NCBI RefSeq assembly: GCF_003031265.1
Contig: NZ_CP019966.1
Coordinates: forward strand, 992,001-1,056,000
Direction of reading: 5' to 3'
DNA from: Rhodopseudomonas palustris
GTDB taxonomy: Bacteria > Pseudomonadota > Alphaproteobacteria > Rhizobiales > Xanthobacteraceae
Length of the DNA stretch: 64,000 bases
Shown: positions 46,391 through 54,826 of the stretch, one piece after another
How positions within the stretch are numbered: position 1 is the stretch's first letter
Layout: every line of letters begins with the position of its first letter
Made by a program: the position numbers and the translations under genes
The notes under the pieces: model-generated
What the model was told of the DNA's origin: nothing
The model's input: the letters and a program-made list of their open reading frames with translations, nothing else
The model's database searches: none

Positions 46391-46978
46391 ATGAGCGTCA
46401 TGCGCTTCGCCGCCTCTTTCAGATTTGCCGCCGCCGCCATGGCGCTCGGTGCCCTGACTGCCTGCAGCTCCGTTCCGATCACCTCGATGGTCAAGCTGGT
46501 ACGTACCGATCTGGCCGCAACCGATCCGGCGGCGCTGCGCATTGCCGTGCGGTTGCCGCAAGGGCTGCGGCCGCGCCGGGTCACCCTGCGCGTCACCGTG
46601 GCGGTGGGCGCGGATAAACGCGAGCAGGCGTTCGTGCTGGCCGATCTGGATGATCCCGGCGAACTGTTGTCGCTGAAGGATGACGTGACGAACGACACCA
46701 TGATCTACGCCTTCCGGATCGCACCCGAGGATGTGCCGCGGCTGCTCGCGGTCCGCGACCAAATGGCGGCTCACAAGGAAAAGGGCGAGCGCGGCTCGCT
46801 GACGATCGGGGTCGGCGCCGAAGCCTGCCGCACCGGCACGCTGCCGGCCAAGACTCTGGTCACGACCTATCTGAAGACCGAGCGCACCGGCGACTTCTTC
46901 CCGCTGACGCGCGACGTCGACCTGCGCAAGGACGTGCCGAAAGAGGCTGTGCCCGAGCGCATTCCGCTGTGTAACTAG
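46391..46978 (+). CDS. Putative lipoprotein
   Basis: A 195-residue protein with a type II signal: MSVMRFAASFRFAAAAMALGA ends in the lipobox LTAC, so Cys25 should be lipidated and the protein anchored in a membrane. The mature part (SSVPITSMVKLVRTDLAATDPAALRIAVRLP) is mostly beta-type, with a single further Cys pair candidate (EACRTGT and the C-terminal LCN) that could form a disulfide. No family recognised. It shares its control region with the DUF2975/XRE operon. Confidence 0.75.
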   Translation: MSVMRFAASFRFAAAAMALGALTACSSVPITSMVKLVRTDLAATDPAALRIAVRLPQGLRPRRVTLRVTVAVGADKREQAFVLADLDDPGELLSLKDDVTNDTMIYAFRIAPEDVPRLLAVRDQMAAHKEKGERGSLTIGVGAEACRTGTLPAKTLVTTYLKTERTGDFFPLTRDVDLRKDVPKEAVPERIPLCN

Positions 46979-47045
46979 AAGGGGCAGTTCTTCACTTCTC
47001 CCCGCGTGCGGGGAGAAGGAGCAGGCCGAGCAGCGAAGGAACGGC

Positions 47046-47648
47046 TCAGGGCTTCGGACAGGTCGGCGGGGTGTCGTCGGACCATTCTGGAGCCGACAGC
47101 TCCAGATCGTTCAGGCCGAGCAAGCCGATCGCGCGCAGCGCCATGTGGTCGACCATTTCCGAGATCGAGCGCGGCCGCTGATAGAACGCCGGCGACAGCG
47201 GCGCCACGATTGCGCCGATCTCGGTCGCCTGCGCCATGCTGCGGATATGGCCGAGATGCAGCGGCGTCTCGCGCAGCATCAGCACCAGCCGGCGCCGCTC
47301 TTTGAGCTGCACGTCAGCGGAGCGCACCAGCAGATTGTCGAGATCGCCGTGGGCGATCGCCGACAGGGTGCGGATCGAACACGGCGCCACGATCATGCCG
47401 GAGGTGCGGAACGAGCCGGAGGCGATACAGGCGCCGACGTCGTCGATCTTGTGAAAGCGATGCACCAGGTCGGCGGCGTGATCGAGCGCGTTCGGTCCGA
47501 CCTCGTAGGCGATGGTCCGTCTTGCTGCCTTCGACACCACCAGATGCACTTCGCAATCGACCGAGGCCAGCAGTTCGACCACCCGCAGCCCTACCGCTGC
47601 GCCCGAGGCGCCGCTGATGCCGACCACGATGCGGTGCTGCGTGCTCAT
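47046..47648 (-). CDS. ubiX: Flavin prenyltransferase UbiX
   Basis: UbiX makes prenylated FMN, the cofactor that UbiD needs, from dimethylallyl phosphate and FMN. The 200-residue protein has the N-terminal ISGASGAAVGLRVVELL, the middle motif GMIVAPCSIRTLSAIAHG and ADVQLKERRRLVLMLRETPLHLGHI, all UbiX hallmarks. Its start ATG overlaps the ubiD stop (ATGA), so the cofactor maker and its user are translationally coupled. Confidence 0.95.
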   Translation of the reverse strand: MSTQHRIVVGISGASGAAVGLRVVELLASVDCEVHLVVSKAARRTIAYEVGPNALDHAADLVHRFHKIDDVGACIASGSFRTSGMIVAPCSIRTLSAIAHGDLDNLLVRSADVQLKERRRLVLMLRETPLHLGHIRSMAQATEIGAIVAPLSPAFYQRPRSISEMVDHMALRAIGLLGLNDLELSAPEWSDDTPPTCPKP

Positions 47649-49183
47649 CGAATCAGTCGGCGCTGCCCGGCCGCCGGCTGATGTTCCGGCGACAGCCCGA
47701 GGCTGGTCCACATCGCATCGACCCGCGCGATCACGTCTTTGTCCATCTCCAACACCTTGCCCCACTCGCGCTCGGTTTCGGTGCCGATCTTGTTGGTGGC
47801 GTCGATGCCGAGCTTACCGCCAAGTCCGGATTTCGGCGAGGCGAAGTCGAGATAATCGATCGGGGTGTCGCTGATCGACACCATGTCGCGCGAGGTGTCG
47901 CTCCGCGTCGAGACCGCCCACATCACGTCGGCCCAGTCGCGGACATCGACGTCGTCGTCGACGATGATCAGGAGCTTGGTGTAGCTGAACTGCGGCAGCA
48001 TCGACCACAGCCCCATCATCAGCCGGCGCGCCTGGCCAGGATAGCGCTTCTTGATCGAGGCGACCGCGATCCGATAGGAGCACGCCTCCGGCGGCAGCCA
48101 CAGGTCGACGATCTCGGGGAATTGACGGCGCGCGACCGGGAGAAACACGTCGTTGAACGCCTCGCCGAGCCGCGACGGCTCGTCCGGCGGCCGGCCCGTA
48201 TAGGTCGACAGATAGATCGGGTGCCGGCGCATGGTAATGGCGGTGATCCGCATCACCGGGAATTCCTCGACCGCGTTGTAATAGCCGGTGTGGTCGCCAT
48301 ACGGCCCCTCCGGCGCGGTTTCGGTCGGCGACACGAAGCCTTCGAGCACGATCTCGGCATCGGCCGGCACGCTGATCGGAACGGTTTGGCACGGCGTCAG
48401 ACTTGGCCGCTCGCCGCCGAGCAGGCCGGCGAATTTGATCTCCGAAACCGTCTCCGGCAGCGGCAGCACCGCCGAGAGAATCATCGACGGATCGGCGCCG
48501 ATCACGATCGCGACCGGCATCTCGCGCTTGTCGGCCTTCCACTGGTGGTGGTGCTTGGCGCCGCCGCGGTGCGCCAGCCAGCGCATGATGAGGCGATCCT
48601 TGCCCAGCACCTGCATCCGGTAGACGCCGACATTGTCGGTGCCGTGCGCGCCGGGCGGCGGCTTGGTGAAGACGAGGCCCCAGGTGATCAGCGGCGCCGG
48701 CTCTCCCGGCCAGGGGATCTGCACCGGCAGCCGGCCGAGGTCGACCGCGTCGCCGGTCAGCACCACTTCCTGCACCGACGCCGATTTCGCCATCTTCGGC
48801 CGCATCGCCAGCGCGGCCTTGGCCATTGGCAGTTTGCTCAACGCGTCGGTCAGGCTCTGGGGCGGCGCCGGCTCCCGCATTTCGGCGAGCGCCTCGCCGA
48901 GCCGCGAGAGGTTTTCCGGCAGGATGCCGAGGCCCCAGGCCACCCGTTCGACCGTGCCGAACAGATTGACCAGGATCGGCATCTCCGACGGCCTGCCGTC
49001 GGCCTTGATCGGGTTTTCTATCAGGAGTGCCGGGCCACCGGCATGCAGCACGCGGCGATGGATTTCGGTGAGGTCGTGGACCACCGACACCGGCTTGCGG
49101 ATGCGGTGCAACTGTCCGCGTGATTCGAGATAGCCAATAAATGCACGCAGATCAGGGAAGGGCGGTTTGACGCGGCTCAGCAT
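47645..49183 (-). CDS. ubiD: UbiD family decarboxylase
   Basis: The 512-residue enzyme removes CO2 from 3-polyprenyl-4-hydroxybenzoate in ubiquinone synthesis, using prenyl-FMN and Mn2+. Family motifs: GLVFTKPPPGAHGTDNVGVYRMQVLGKDRL in pieces, HHHQWK, the active-site ETAPEGPYGDHTGYY with the catalytic Glu, and IVVDDDVDVRDWADVMWAVSTR in pieces. Other UbiD relatives act on aromatic acids, and R. palustris has several; coupling to ubiX and divergence from ubiTUV point to ubiquinone. Start ATG 49183 with gggagacatc. A FixK-type box lies 51 bp upstream. Confidence 0.92.
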   Translation of the reverse strand: MLSRVKPPFPDLRAFIGYLESRGQLHRIRKPVSVVHDLTEIHRRVLHAGGPALLIENPIKADGRPSEMPILVNLFGTVERVAWGLGILPENLSRLGEALAEMREPAPPQSLTDALSKLPMAKAALAMRPKMAKSASVQEVVLTGDAVDLGRLPVQIPWPGEPAPLITWGLVFTKPPPGAHGTDNVGVYRMQVLGKDRLIMRWLAHRGGAKHHHQWKADKREMPVAIVIGADPSMILSAVLPLPETVSEIKFAGLLGGERPSLTPCQTVPISVPADAEIVLEGFVSPTETAPEGPYGDHTGYYNAVEEFPVMRITAITMRRHPIYLSTYTGRPPDEPSRLGEAFNDVFLPVARRQFPEIVDLWLPPEACSYRIAVASIKKRYPGQARRLMMGLWSMLPQFSYTKLLIIVDDDVDVRDWADVMWAVSTRSDTSRDMVSISDTPIDYLDFASPKSGLGGKLGIDATNKIGTETEREWGKVLEMDKDVIARVDAMWTSLGLSPEHQPAAGQRRLIR

Positions 49184-49233
49184 GATGTCTCCCTGCGGAC
49201 AACACTGGTCAGCACTTGCCATCGACGCTGTCT

Positions 49234-49247
49234 TTGATCAGGCGCAA
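49234..49247. promoter_or_regulatory. FixK/FNR-type box between ubiD and ubiT
   Basis: TTGATCAGGCGCAA fits the TTGAT-N4-CGCAA pattern of FixK2-type sites. It lies about midway in the 115-bp divergent gap, 51 bp from each start codon, so it could switch ubiXD and ubiTUV together under low oxygen. Confidence 0.7.
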
Positions 49248-49298
49248 AGAAGTACCGTCGGGGCCGGGCTACGCGGACTGTTCACGATAAGGTGGCCC

Positions 49299-49844
49299 AT
49301 GTCGGTATCCAACTCGTCCGTCTCCAGGATGCCCGTGCCGCTTGCCCTCGCGACGCGGGTGTTGCCGCTGTTGCCACTGCAGGTGCTGCTCGGAATCTGC
49401 TTGCGCGAAATTCGCGCGCGCCATCCCCGGATCTTCGATCGCCTCGGTCCGCACACCGGCAAGCGTTACGGCCTCGCGCCGACCGACCTGCCGATTGCGT
49501 TCGTGCTCGAGCCGCGTCGGATGAGTCCGCGGGTCACGGTGGTGCGTAAGCTGCCCACCAACATCCACGCGCGGATCGCGGGGCCGCTGTCGGCGCTGAT
49601 CGGCATGACCGACGGCTCCTATGACGGCGACGCGCTGTTCTTCTCGCGCGACATCGAAATCGACGGCGACATGGAAGCGGTGGTCGCGCTGCGCAATGCG
49701 ATCGACGATTCCCGCGTCGACTTCCTGAAAGAGTCGGTGGCGTGGTTCGGCCCGCTGGCGGCGCCGATCGAACGGATCTTGCGCAGCCTGGTCGGCGCGC
49801 AGCCCGGCTATCGCGAAGAGCTGGGTGTCGGAGGCGGAGGTTAG
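49299..49844 (+). CDS. ubiT: SCP2-domain ubiquinone accessory factor UbiT
   Basis: A 181-residue lipid-carrier protein of the SCP2 family. In E. coli UbiT is needed with UbiU and UbiV for ubiquinone synthesis without oxygen, and is thought to hold the prenylated intermediates, taking the place of UbiJ. The N-terminal hydrophobic stretch (LATRVLPLLPLQVLLGICLRE) precedes the SCP2 fold (IAGPLSALIGMTDGSYDGDALFFSRDIEIDGDM in pieces). I use ATG 49299 with aaggtggccc before it; the longer frame crosses the FixK-type box. Ends 3 bp before ubiU. Confidence 0.93.
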   Translation: MSVSNSSVSRMPVPLALATRVLPLLPLQVLLGICLREIRARHPRIFDRLGPHTGKRYGLAPTDLPIAFVLEPRRMSPRVTVVRKLPTNIHARIAGPLSALIGMTDGSYDGDALFFSRDIEIDGDMEAVVALRNAIDDSRVDFLKESVAWFGPLAAPIERILRSLVGAQPGYREELGVGGGG

Positions 49845-49847
49845 AGC

Positions 49848-50825
49848 ATGGAACTGATCTGTCCCGCTGGTACGCCGGCAGCGCTGCATGATGCCGTCGC
49901 CGCAGGCGCCGACGCGATCTATTGCGGCTTCAATGACGAAACCAACGCGCGCAACTTCCCGGGGCTGAACTTCAGCCGCGACGAGATGCGGGAGTCGATC
50001 GCGCATGCGCATCGCTATGGCACCAAGGTGCTGGTCGCGATCAACACCTTCGCGCGCGCCGGCAATGTCGAGCTGTGGCAGCGCGCGGTCGACGACGCGG
50101 TCGAGGCCGAAGCTGATGCGCTGATCCTCGCCGACGTCGGCGTGATGGATTACTGTGCCAAGACTCATCCGGAGCAGCGGCTGCACGTCTCGGTGCAGGC
50201 GGCCGCCGCCAATCCGGATTCGATCCGGTTCTATGTCGACAGCTTCAACGCCCAGCGCGTGGTGCTGCCGCGCGTGCTCAGCGTGCAGGAAATCGCCGCG
50301 ATCACCAAAGAGGTGAAGGTCGAGACCGAGGTCTTCATCTTCGGCGGCCTGTGCGTGATGGAAGAGGGCCGCTGCTCGCTGTCGTCCTACGCCACCGGCA
50401 AGTCGCCCAACATGGACGGCGTGTGTTCGCCGGCCGCCTCGATCCAGTATCGCGAGCAGAACGGCTCGCTGGTGTCGCGGCTCGGTGAGTTCACCATCAA
50501 TAAGTTCGCCAAGGGCGAGGCTGCGGCGTATCCGACGCTGTGCAAGGGCCGCTACCAGACCGACGAAGGCTGCGGTTATCTGTTCGAAGACCCGGCCAGC
50601 CTCGATGCCACCACGATGCTGCCGGACCTCCGCGCCGCCGGCGTTGCGGCGCTGAAGATCGAAGGCCGCCAGCGCGGCCGGGCCTATATCGAGCGGGTGG
50701 TGAAGACCTTCAAGGACGTGCTCGCCGCGCTCGACGACGGCCGGCCGCTCCCGGTCGATGCACTGCGCGGCCTGACCGAAGGCCAGTCGACCACCACCGG
50801 CGCCTACAAGAAGACCTGGCGCTGA
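49848..50825 (+). CDS. ubiU: Oxygen-independent ubiquinone hydroxylase subunit UbiU (U32 family)
   Basis: A 325-residue peptidase-U32-family protein that with UbiV hydroxylates the ubiquinone ring without oxygen; prephenate is the oxygen source in E. coli. Cys169, Cys176, Cys193 and Cys232 (GGLC, GRCS, GVCSP, TLCKG) are spaced exactly as the [4Fe-4S] ligands of E. coli UbiU. The N-terminus MELICPAGTPAALHDAV and YCGFNDETNARNFPGLNF are family hallmarks. Second gene of ubiTUV. Confidence 0.96.
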   Translation: MELICPAGTPAALHDAVAAGADAIYCGFNDETNARNFPGLNFSRDEMRESIAHAHRYGTKVLVAINTFARAGNVELWQRAVDDAVEAEADALILADVGVMDYCAKTHPEQRLHVSVQAAAANPDSIRFYVDSFNAQRVVLPRVLSVQEIAAITKEVKVETEVFIFGGLCVMEEGRCSLSSYATGKSPNMDGVCSPAASIQYREQNGSLVSRLGEFTINKFAKGEAAAYPTLCKGRYQTDEGCGYLFEDPASLDATTMLPDLRAAGVAALKIEGRQRGRAYIERVVKTFKDVLAALDDGRPLPVDALRGLTEGQSTTTGAYKKTWR

Positions 50826-50893
50826 CAACGTGGCGCCGACGCCTGTCGGCGCCGAGTGATTTTTCGCGAACCACCTACAGCGAGGCTACTCCC

Positions 50894-51814
50894 ATGCAAC
50901 TCACGCTTGGACCGGTGCTGTTCAACTGGAAGCCGGAAGAGTGGCGCGACTTCTATTTCCGCATCGCGGACGAAGCGCCGGTCGATACCGTCGTGGTCGG
51001 CGAGGTGGTGTGCTCGAAGCGCCAGCCGTTCCTCGAGGAGCACATCCCGGCGGTGGTCGAGCGCCTCGCCAGCGCCGGCAAGAAAGTGCTGATGGGCTCG
51101 CTGGTGCTGATGTCGCTGCCGCGCGAGCGCAAGGCGATGGCCGAGCTCGCCGCCGACGACGGCTTCATGATGGAGGTCAACGACCTCTCCTGCCTCGGCA
51201 TGCTCGGCGGCAAGGCTCACGCGATCGGTCCGTTCGTCAACATCTACAACGAGGCGACCGCGGCGTATTTCGCCTCGCGCGGCGCCAGCCGCATCTGCCT
51301 GCCGCCGGAGCTGCCGCTGTCGGCGATCCGCAGCATCGCCAAGTCGCTGCCCAACGTGTCGTTCGAGGTGTTCTCGTTCGGCCGCGTACCGCTGGCGATC
51401 TCGGCGCGGTGCTATCACGCCCGGCTCAACAAGCTGGCGAAGGACAATTGCAAGTTCGTCTGCGAGCAGGACCCGGATGGTCTCGCCGTGACGACGCTCG
51501 ATGACGAGCCGTTCCTGGCGATGAACGGCGTGCAGACGCTGTCCTACACCTGCGCCAGCCTGCTCGGCGACATCGACAAGCTCAAGGACGCCGGCGTTTC
51601 CTCGATGCGCCTGTCGCCGCAGCAGTGCGACATGGTGGCGGTCGCCAAGCTGTATCGCGACGTCATCGACGGCAAGACCGCGGTGGCCGAAGGTGCGCAG
51701 AAGCTCGACCAGCTTTATTCGCTGAAGAAGTCGAACGGCTTCCTGTTCTCCAAGCCGGGCGCTGCGTTTGTCACCGACTCTGGCGACGTGCGACGGATCG
51801 TGCCGGCGGCGTAA
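50894..51814 (+). CDS. ubiV: Oxygen-independent ubiquinone hydroxylase subunit UbiV (U32 family)
   Basis: A 306-residue U32 protein, partner of UbiU. Its likely [4Fe-4S] ligands are Cys40 (GEVVCSKR), Cys173 (ARCYHAR), Cys186 and Cys190 (DNCKFVCE); the C-x12-C-x3-C spacing matches E. coli UbiV. GPVLFNWKPEEWRDFY and ERLASAGKKVLMGSLVL are family blocks. It starts 68 bp after ubiU and closes the operon. With ubiXD next door, the locus gives decarboxylation and ring hydroxylation steps for anaerobic ubiquinone, which a phototroph needs as its cyclic electron carrier. Confidence 0.96.
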   Translation: MQLTLGPVLFNWKPEEWRDFYFRIADEAPVDTVVVGEVVCSKRQPFLEEHIPAVVERLASAGKKVLMGSLVLMSLPRERKAMAELAADDGFMMEVNDLSCLGMLGGKAHAIGPFVNIYNEATAAYFASRGASRICLPPELPLSAIRSIAKSLPNVSFEVFSFGRVPLAISARCYHARLNKLAKDNCKFVCEQDPDGLAVTTLDDEPFLAMNGVQTLSYTCASLLGDIDKLKDAGVSSMRLSPQQCDMVAVAKLYRDVIDGKTAVAEGAQKLDQLYSLKKSNGFLFSKPGAAFVTDSGDVRRIVPAA

Positions 51815-51860
51815 GCACAGCGACTATTTGAAGCTCGGCGCCGTCTCCACAACCACCAAC

Positions 51861-51960
51861 CGTCATCCTCCGCCTATGCGGAGGATCCAGTACGGTGTTG
51901 TGCTGATTCTTGAAGCAAAGCTCTGGAATACTGGGTCGCCCGCCTGCGCGGGCGATGACG
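51861..51960. repeat. Family C composite palindrome, copy 4 (inverted)
   Basis: Left end cgtcatcctccgcctatgcg with gaggatccagtac, right end tactgggtcgcccgc with gcgggcgatgacg. Its ends are swapped relative to the other copies, so it lies in the opposite orientation. Confidence 0.85.
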
Positions 51961-52023
51961 ACCGATGCTGTGGCACGGCGGACCGGCACTCGTCGTGAGC
52001 ACTGCGGACCAGCACCCGGTTCC

Positions 52024-52125
52024 GTCATGCGCGGGCTTGACCCGCGCATCCATCCCGCGCGTGAGCGCGTGTTCAACAAACATCAATTGAAGAAGATGGA
52101 TCGCCGGGTCGAGCCCGGCGATGAC
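52024..52125. repeat. Family B composite palindrome, copy 3
   Basis: Left end gtcatgcgcgggcttgaccc, right end gggtcgagcccggcgatgac. With the family C copy 63 bp before it, it fills the gap between the convergent ubiV and suhB genes. Confidence 0.85.
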
Positions 52126-52158
52126 GGCCCTTGTTAGGACCGTCGGCCGATCGACGCG

Positions 52159-52947
52159 TCAGCTCAGCGGCTTCAGGATCCGGGCGAGTTCGGCGTGGAT
52201 GGTTTCGTTGCCGCAGACGATGTCGCCGGTCTTGAGCACGTCGCCGCCGTTGATGTCGCCGACGGTGCCGCCGGCTTCGCGGATCATCACGATGCCGGCC
52301 GCGATGTCCCACGGCGACAGATTGCGTTCCCAGAAGCCGTCGAAGCGGCCGGCCGCGACCGCGCCGAGGTCGAGCGAGGCGGTGCCGAACCGACGCAGGC
52401 CGGCGACCTTGGGCTGCAGCGCGGCCATCTCGCGCTGGTTCTGCGCGAAGTCGCCGCGGCCGAGATGCGGCAGGCCGCAGCCGATGACGCAGTCGTGGAG
52501 TTCGCGGCGGTTGGCGACCCGCAGCCGGGTGTCGTTGAGGAACGCGCCCTTGCCGCGCTCGGCGATGTACAGCTCCTCATTGGCCGGATTGTAGATCACG
52601 CCGGCGATCATCGTGCCCTCGCGCTCGAGCCCGATCGAGATCGCGAAATGCGGGATGCCGTGCAGGAAGTTGGTGGTGCCGTCGAGCGGATCGACGATCC
52701 AGCGATGGGTCTTGTCGGCGCCTTCGCGGCTGCCGCCTTCCTCGCCGAGGAAGCCGTAACCCGGGCGCGCCTTCGACAGGTCCTCGTACAGCATCTCTTC
52801 GGCGCGCTTGTCGGCGCGGGACACGAAGTTGGCCGGGCCCTTCAGCGACACCTGGAGATTTTCGATCTCGCCGAAGTCGCGCTTGAGGCTGCGGCCGGCG
52901 CGGCGCGCCGCCTTGACCATGACGTTGATGAGAGCGGAATGGATCAT
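52159..52947 (-). CDS. suhB: Inositol monophosphatase family protein SuhB
   Basis: A 262-residue Mg2+-dependent phosphatase closest to SuhB. Motifs: FVSRADKRAEEMLYEDL, GEEGG, WIVDPLDGTTNFLHGIPHF with metal-binding Asp residues, and LSPWDIAAGIVMIREAGG. In E. coli SuhB also binds the rRNA antitermination complex, beyond its inositol phosphatase activity. It differs clearly from the HisN-type paralogue at 18427. Start ATG 52947 (MIHSALINVMVKAARRAG). Confidence 0.92.
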   Translation of the reverse strand: MIHSALINVMVKAARRAGRSLKRDFGEIENLQVSLKGPANFVSRADKRAEEMLYEDLSKARPGYGFLGEEGGSREGADKTHRWIVDPLDGTTNFLHGIPHFAISIGLEREGTMIAGVIYNPANEELYIAERGKGAFLNDTRLRVANRRELHDCVIGCGLPHLGRGDFAQNQREMAALQPKVAGLRRFGTASLDLGAVAAGRFDGFWERNLSPWDIAAGIVMIREAGGTVGDINGGDVLKTGDIVCGNETIHAELARILKPLS

Positions 52948-53050
52948 GGTCTGGTCTCGTGACGACCTGCGAACGGTCTGGTCGGGAAGGGGATGTGTGG
53001 GGTTTGCGGCCGCAAGGGGTGCCCTGTGCGGCGGGCGGCGTCAACCCGGA

Positions 53051-54145
53051 TCATTTGCCGCCGCCGATCCAGGTCCGCGCCGCCTCTTCGGCCTTGGCGC
53101 GATCCTCGGGCGACATCTGCGCCAGCGTCTGGTCGAGTTGCAAGTCGCCCTTACCGGCGGTCTTGGCGACCAGGTGCCATTTCATCGCTTCGTTGATGTC
53201 GCGCGGCGCGCCCTGGCCGGAGACCAGCACGTGGGCGAGGCGATTCTGGGCGATCGGATTGTTGGCGCGCGCCGCCTTGCGCAGCAGCGCTACGGCGGCC
53301 GGCTCGTTTTTCGGAGTGCCGGTGCCGTTATAAAGCGCGATGGCGTATTCGACCTGGGCCGGGACGTTGCCGGCAAGCGCGGCTGCCTGCAGCAGCCGCA
53401 CCGACTGCTCGATATTTTTTGTTACCCCGGTACCTTCTTTGTAGAAGGTCGCCAGCGCGTATTGGGCTTCCGGGTTGCCGGCGTCGGCCGCCATCCGCAG
53501 CAGTTCGGCCGCGCGCTTGACGTCCTGCGGGAAGGTCTGGCCGTCGAGGTAGAGCAGCGCCAGATTATAGGCCGCCTTCGGCTCGCCGAGCTTGGCGGCC
53601 TGCGCCAGCCATTTGGCGGCTTCCTCACGGTTCGGCGGGCCGCCGCGGCCGCCCATCCGCGCCATGGCGAGCGCAAACATCGCCTCGCGGTCGCCGAGGT
53701 CGGCAGCTTTCGAATACCACTCGACCGCCTTCTTGTAGTCGCGCTTGACGCCGAGGGCGTTGGCGTAAAGCTCGCCCAGCATGGTCATGGCTTTGGCGTC
53801 GTTATCGGCGGCGCGCTTCTGGGCCAGCTCGAACGCCGTCTTGTAAAAGCCGCGCTGATAGGCGCCGTACACCAGGTCGACATTGGGATCTTCGGCCGCG
53901 GCCGCGCCGCCGCCCTCGGGGGCAGCCTTGGCGTCGGGTTTGTCGGCCGGCTTCTTGGACTTGTCCTTCGCCTCGGTGGCGGGGGCCTTGGCCGGGGCCG
54001 GCGGCCGGGGCTTCGGCTTTTCCGGCTCCAGCGGCTTCGGGAACGGGTTGGGGCCGGACGGCGGCGACAGCGAGACTTGCGCCGCTGCGCCGGTGGCAAG
54101 CAGCAACGAAGCCGCAACAATCGCGAACGCGCGCAGCGCCTTCAT
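53051..54145 (-). CDS. Secreted Sel1-repeat protein
   Basis: A 364-residue periplasmic protein. Signal peptide MKALRAFAIVAASLLLATGAAA, then a Pro/Lys/Ala-rich linker to about residue 85, then about seven Sel1-like (TPR-type) repeats from 90 to 335, for example AKAMTMLGELYANALGVKRD, AEAMFALAMARMGGRGG-like and PEAQYALATFYKEGTGV, each a helix pair of about 36 residues. Such solenoids bind protein partners; the partner is unknown. It lies 16 bp after the thiE-like gene on the same strand, so they may be co-transcribed. Confidence 0.88.
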   Translation of the reverse strand: MKALRAFAIVAASLLLATGAAAQVSLSPPSGPNPFPKPLEPEKPKPRPPAPAKAPATEAKDKSKKPADKPDAKAAPEGGGAAAAEDPNVDLVYGAYQRGFYKTAFELAQKRAADNDAKAMTMLGELYANALGVKRDYKKAVEWYSKAADLGDREAMFALAMARMGGRGGPPNREEAAKWLAQAAKLGEPKAAYNLALLYLDGQTFPQDVKRAAELLRMAADAGNPEAQYALATFYKEGTGVTKNIEQSVRLLQAAALAGNVPAQVEYAIALYNGTGTPKNEPAAVALLRKAARANNPIAQNRLAHVLVSGQGAPRDINEAMKWHLVAKTAGKGDLQLDQTLAQMSPEDRAKAEEAARTWIGGGK

Positions 54146-54161
54146 CTTGGAATCCAATGTG

Positions 54162-54821
54162 TTATTGCCGGGGGGCGGCAGCGAAGCCTTGGCGCAGCGC
54201 TTCGCCGGCGTCCGCCAGCGCGGCCGTGGGAACGTCGGCGCTCCAGATGAAGTCGCCCACCAGCACGAAATCGGCACCTGCTGTGGCGAATTGATGGACT
54301 TCGTCGCGGCTGGTCGCATAGCCGACGCATGGCGGTTCGAACAGCTCGGCCCACCAGTCCAAACGCTCGGCAATCGCCTCGGCCGACGGCCGGGTGCCGT
54401 CGGCGCCGGGCTCGCCGAACAGCACGTAATCAGCGCCGGCTTCGCCGGCGATCATCGAATCATGGCGGGTTTCCAGCCCGCCGACGCCGGCAATCCGGGA
54501 CGGCTGCAATTGCGGCAGCCATTCCTGCATATCCTTGAGGCCGGACAGATGCGCCCCATCGGCACCGCCGCGCGCCACCAGGTCGGCGTGGCCGTCGACC
54601 AGGAGAGCTGCGCCGCCTGCCTGCACCACCGGCGCCACCGCCTTGATCCGCGACGTCAGGGTCCGCGGATCGGACGGCTCCAGCCGCAGCAGCACCGCCG
54701 CGATATCGGCGGCGGCGAGCAGCTTCGGCAGAGCCGCGACCAGGGCGGCGGGATCGGCAGTTACCGGCGTCGCCAGATACAGGCGCGGCGCCGGACGCGA
54801 TGGAGCAGGCTTGGCGTTCAT
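54162..54821 (-). CDS. Thiamine-phosphate-synthase-like (ThiE/TenI) protein
   Basis: A 219-residue TIM-barrel protein with ThiE-family features: GGAALLVDGHADLVARGGADGAHLSG near residue 80, AGVGGLETRHDSMIAGEAGADYVLFG, and GADFVLVGDFIW at the end. The substrate-binding residues are less conserved than in true ThiE and the diphosphate-site serines are not clear, so it may be a paralogue with another role. It starts 5 bp after the aldolase gene on the same strand. Transketolase, encoded nearby, uses thiamine diphosphate, which could explain the linkage. Confidence 0.8.
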   Translation of the reverse strand: MNAKPAPSRPAPRLYLATPVTADPAALVAALPKLLAAADIAAVLLRLEPSDPRTLTSRIKAVAPVVQAGGAALLVDGHADLVARGGADGAHLSGLKDMQEWLPQLQPSRIAGVGGLETRHDSMIAGEAGADYVLFGEPGADGTRPSAEAIAERLDWWAELFEPPCVGYATSRDEVHQFATAGADFVLVGDFIWSADVPTAALADAGEALRQGFAAAPRQ

Positions 54822-54826
54822 ACGGC

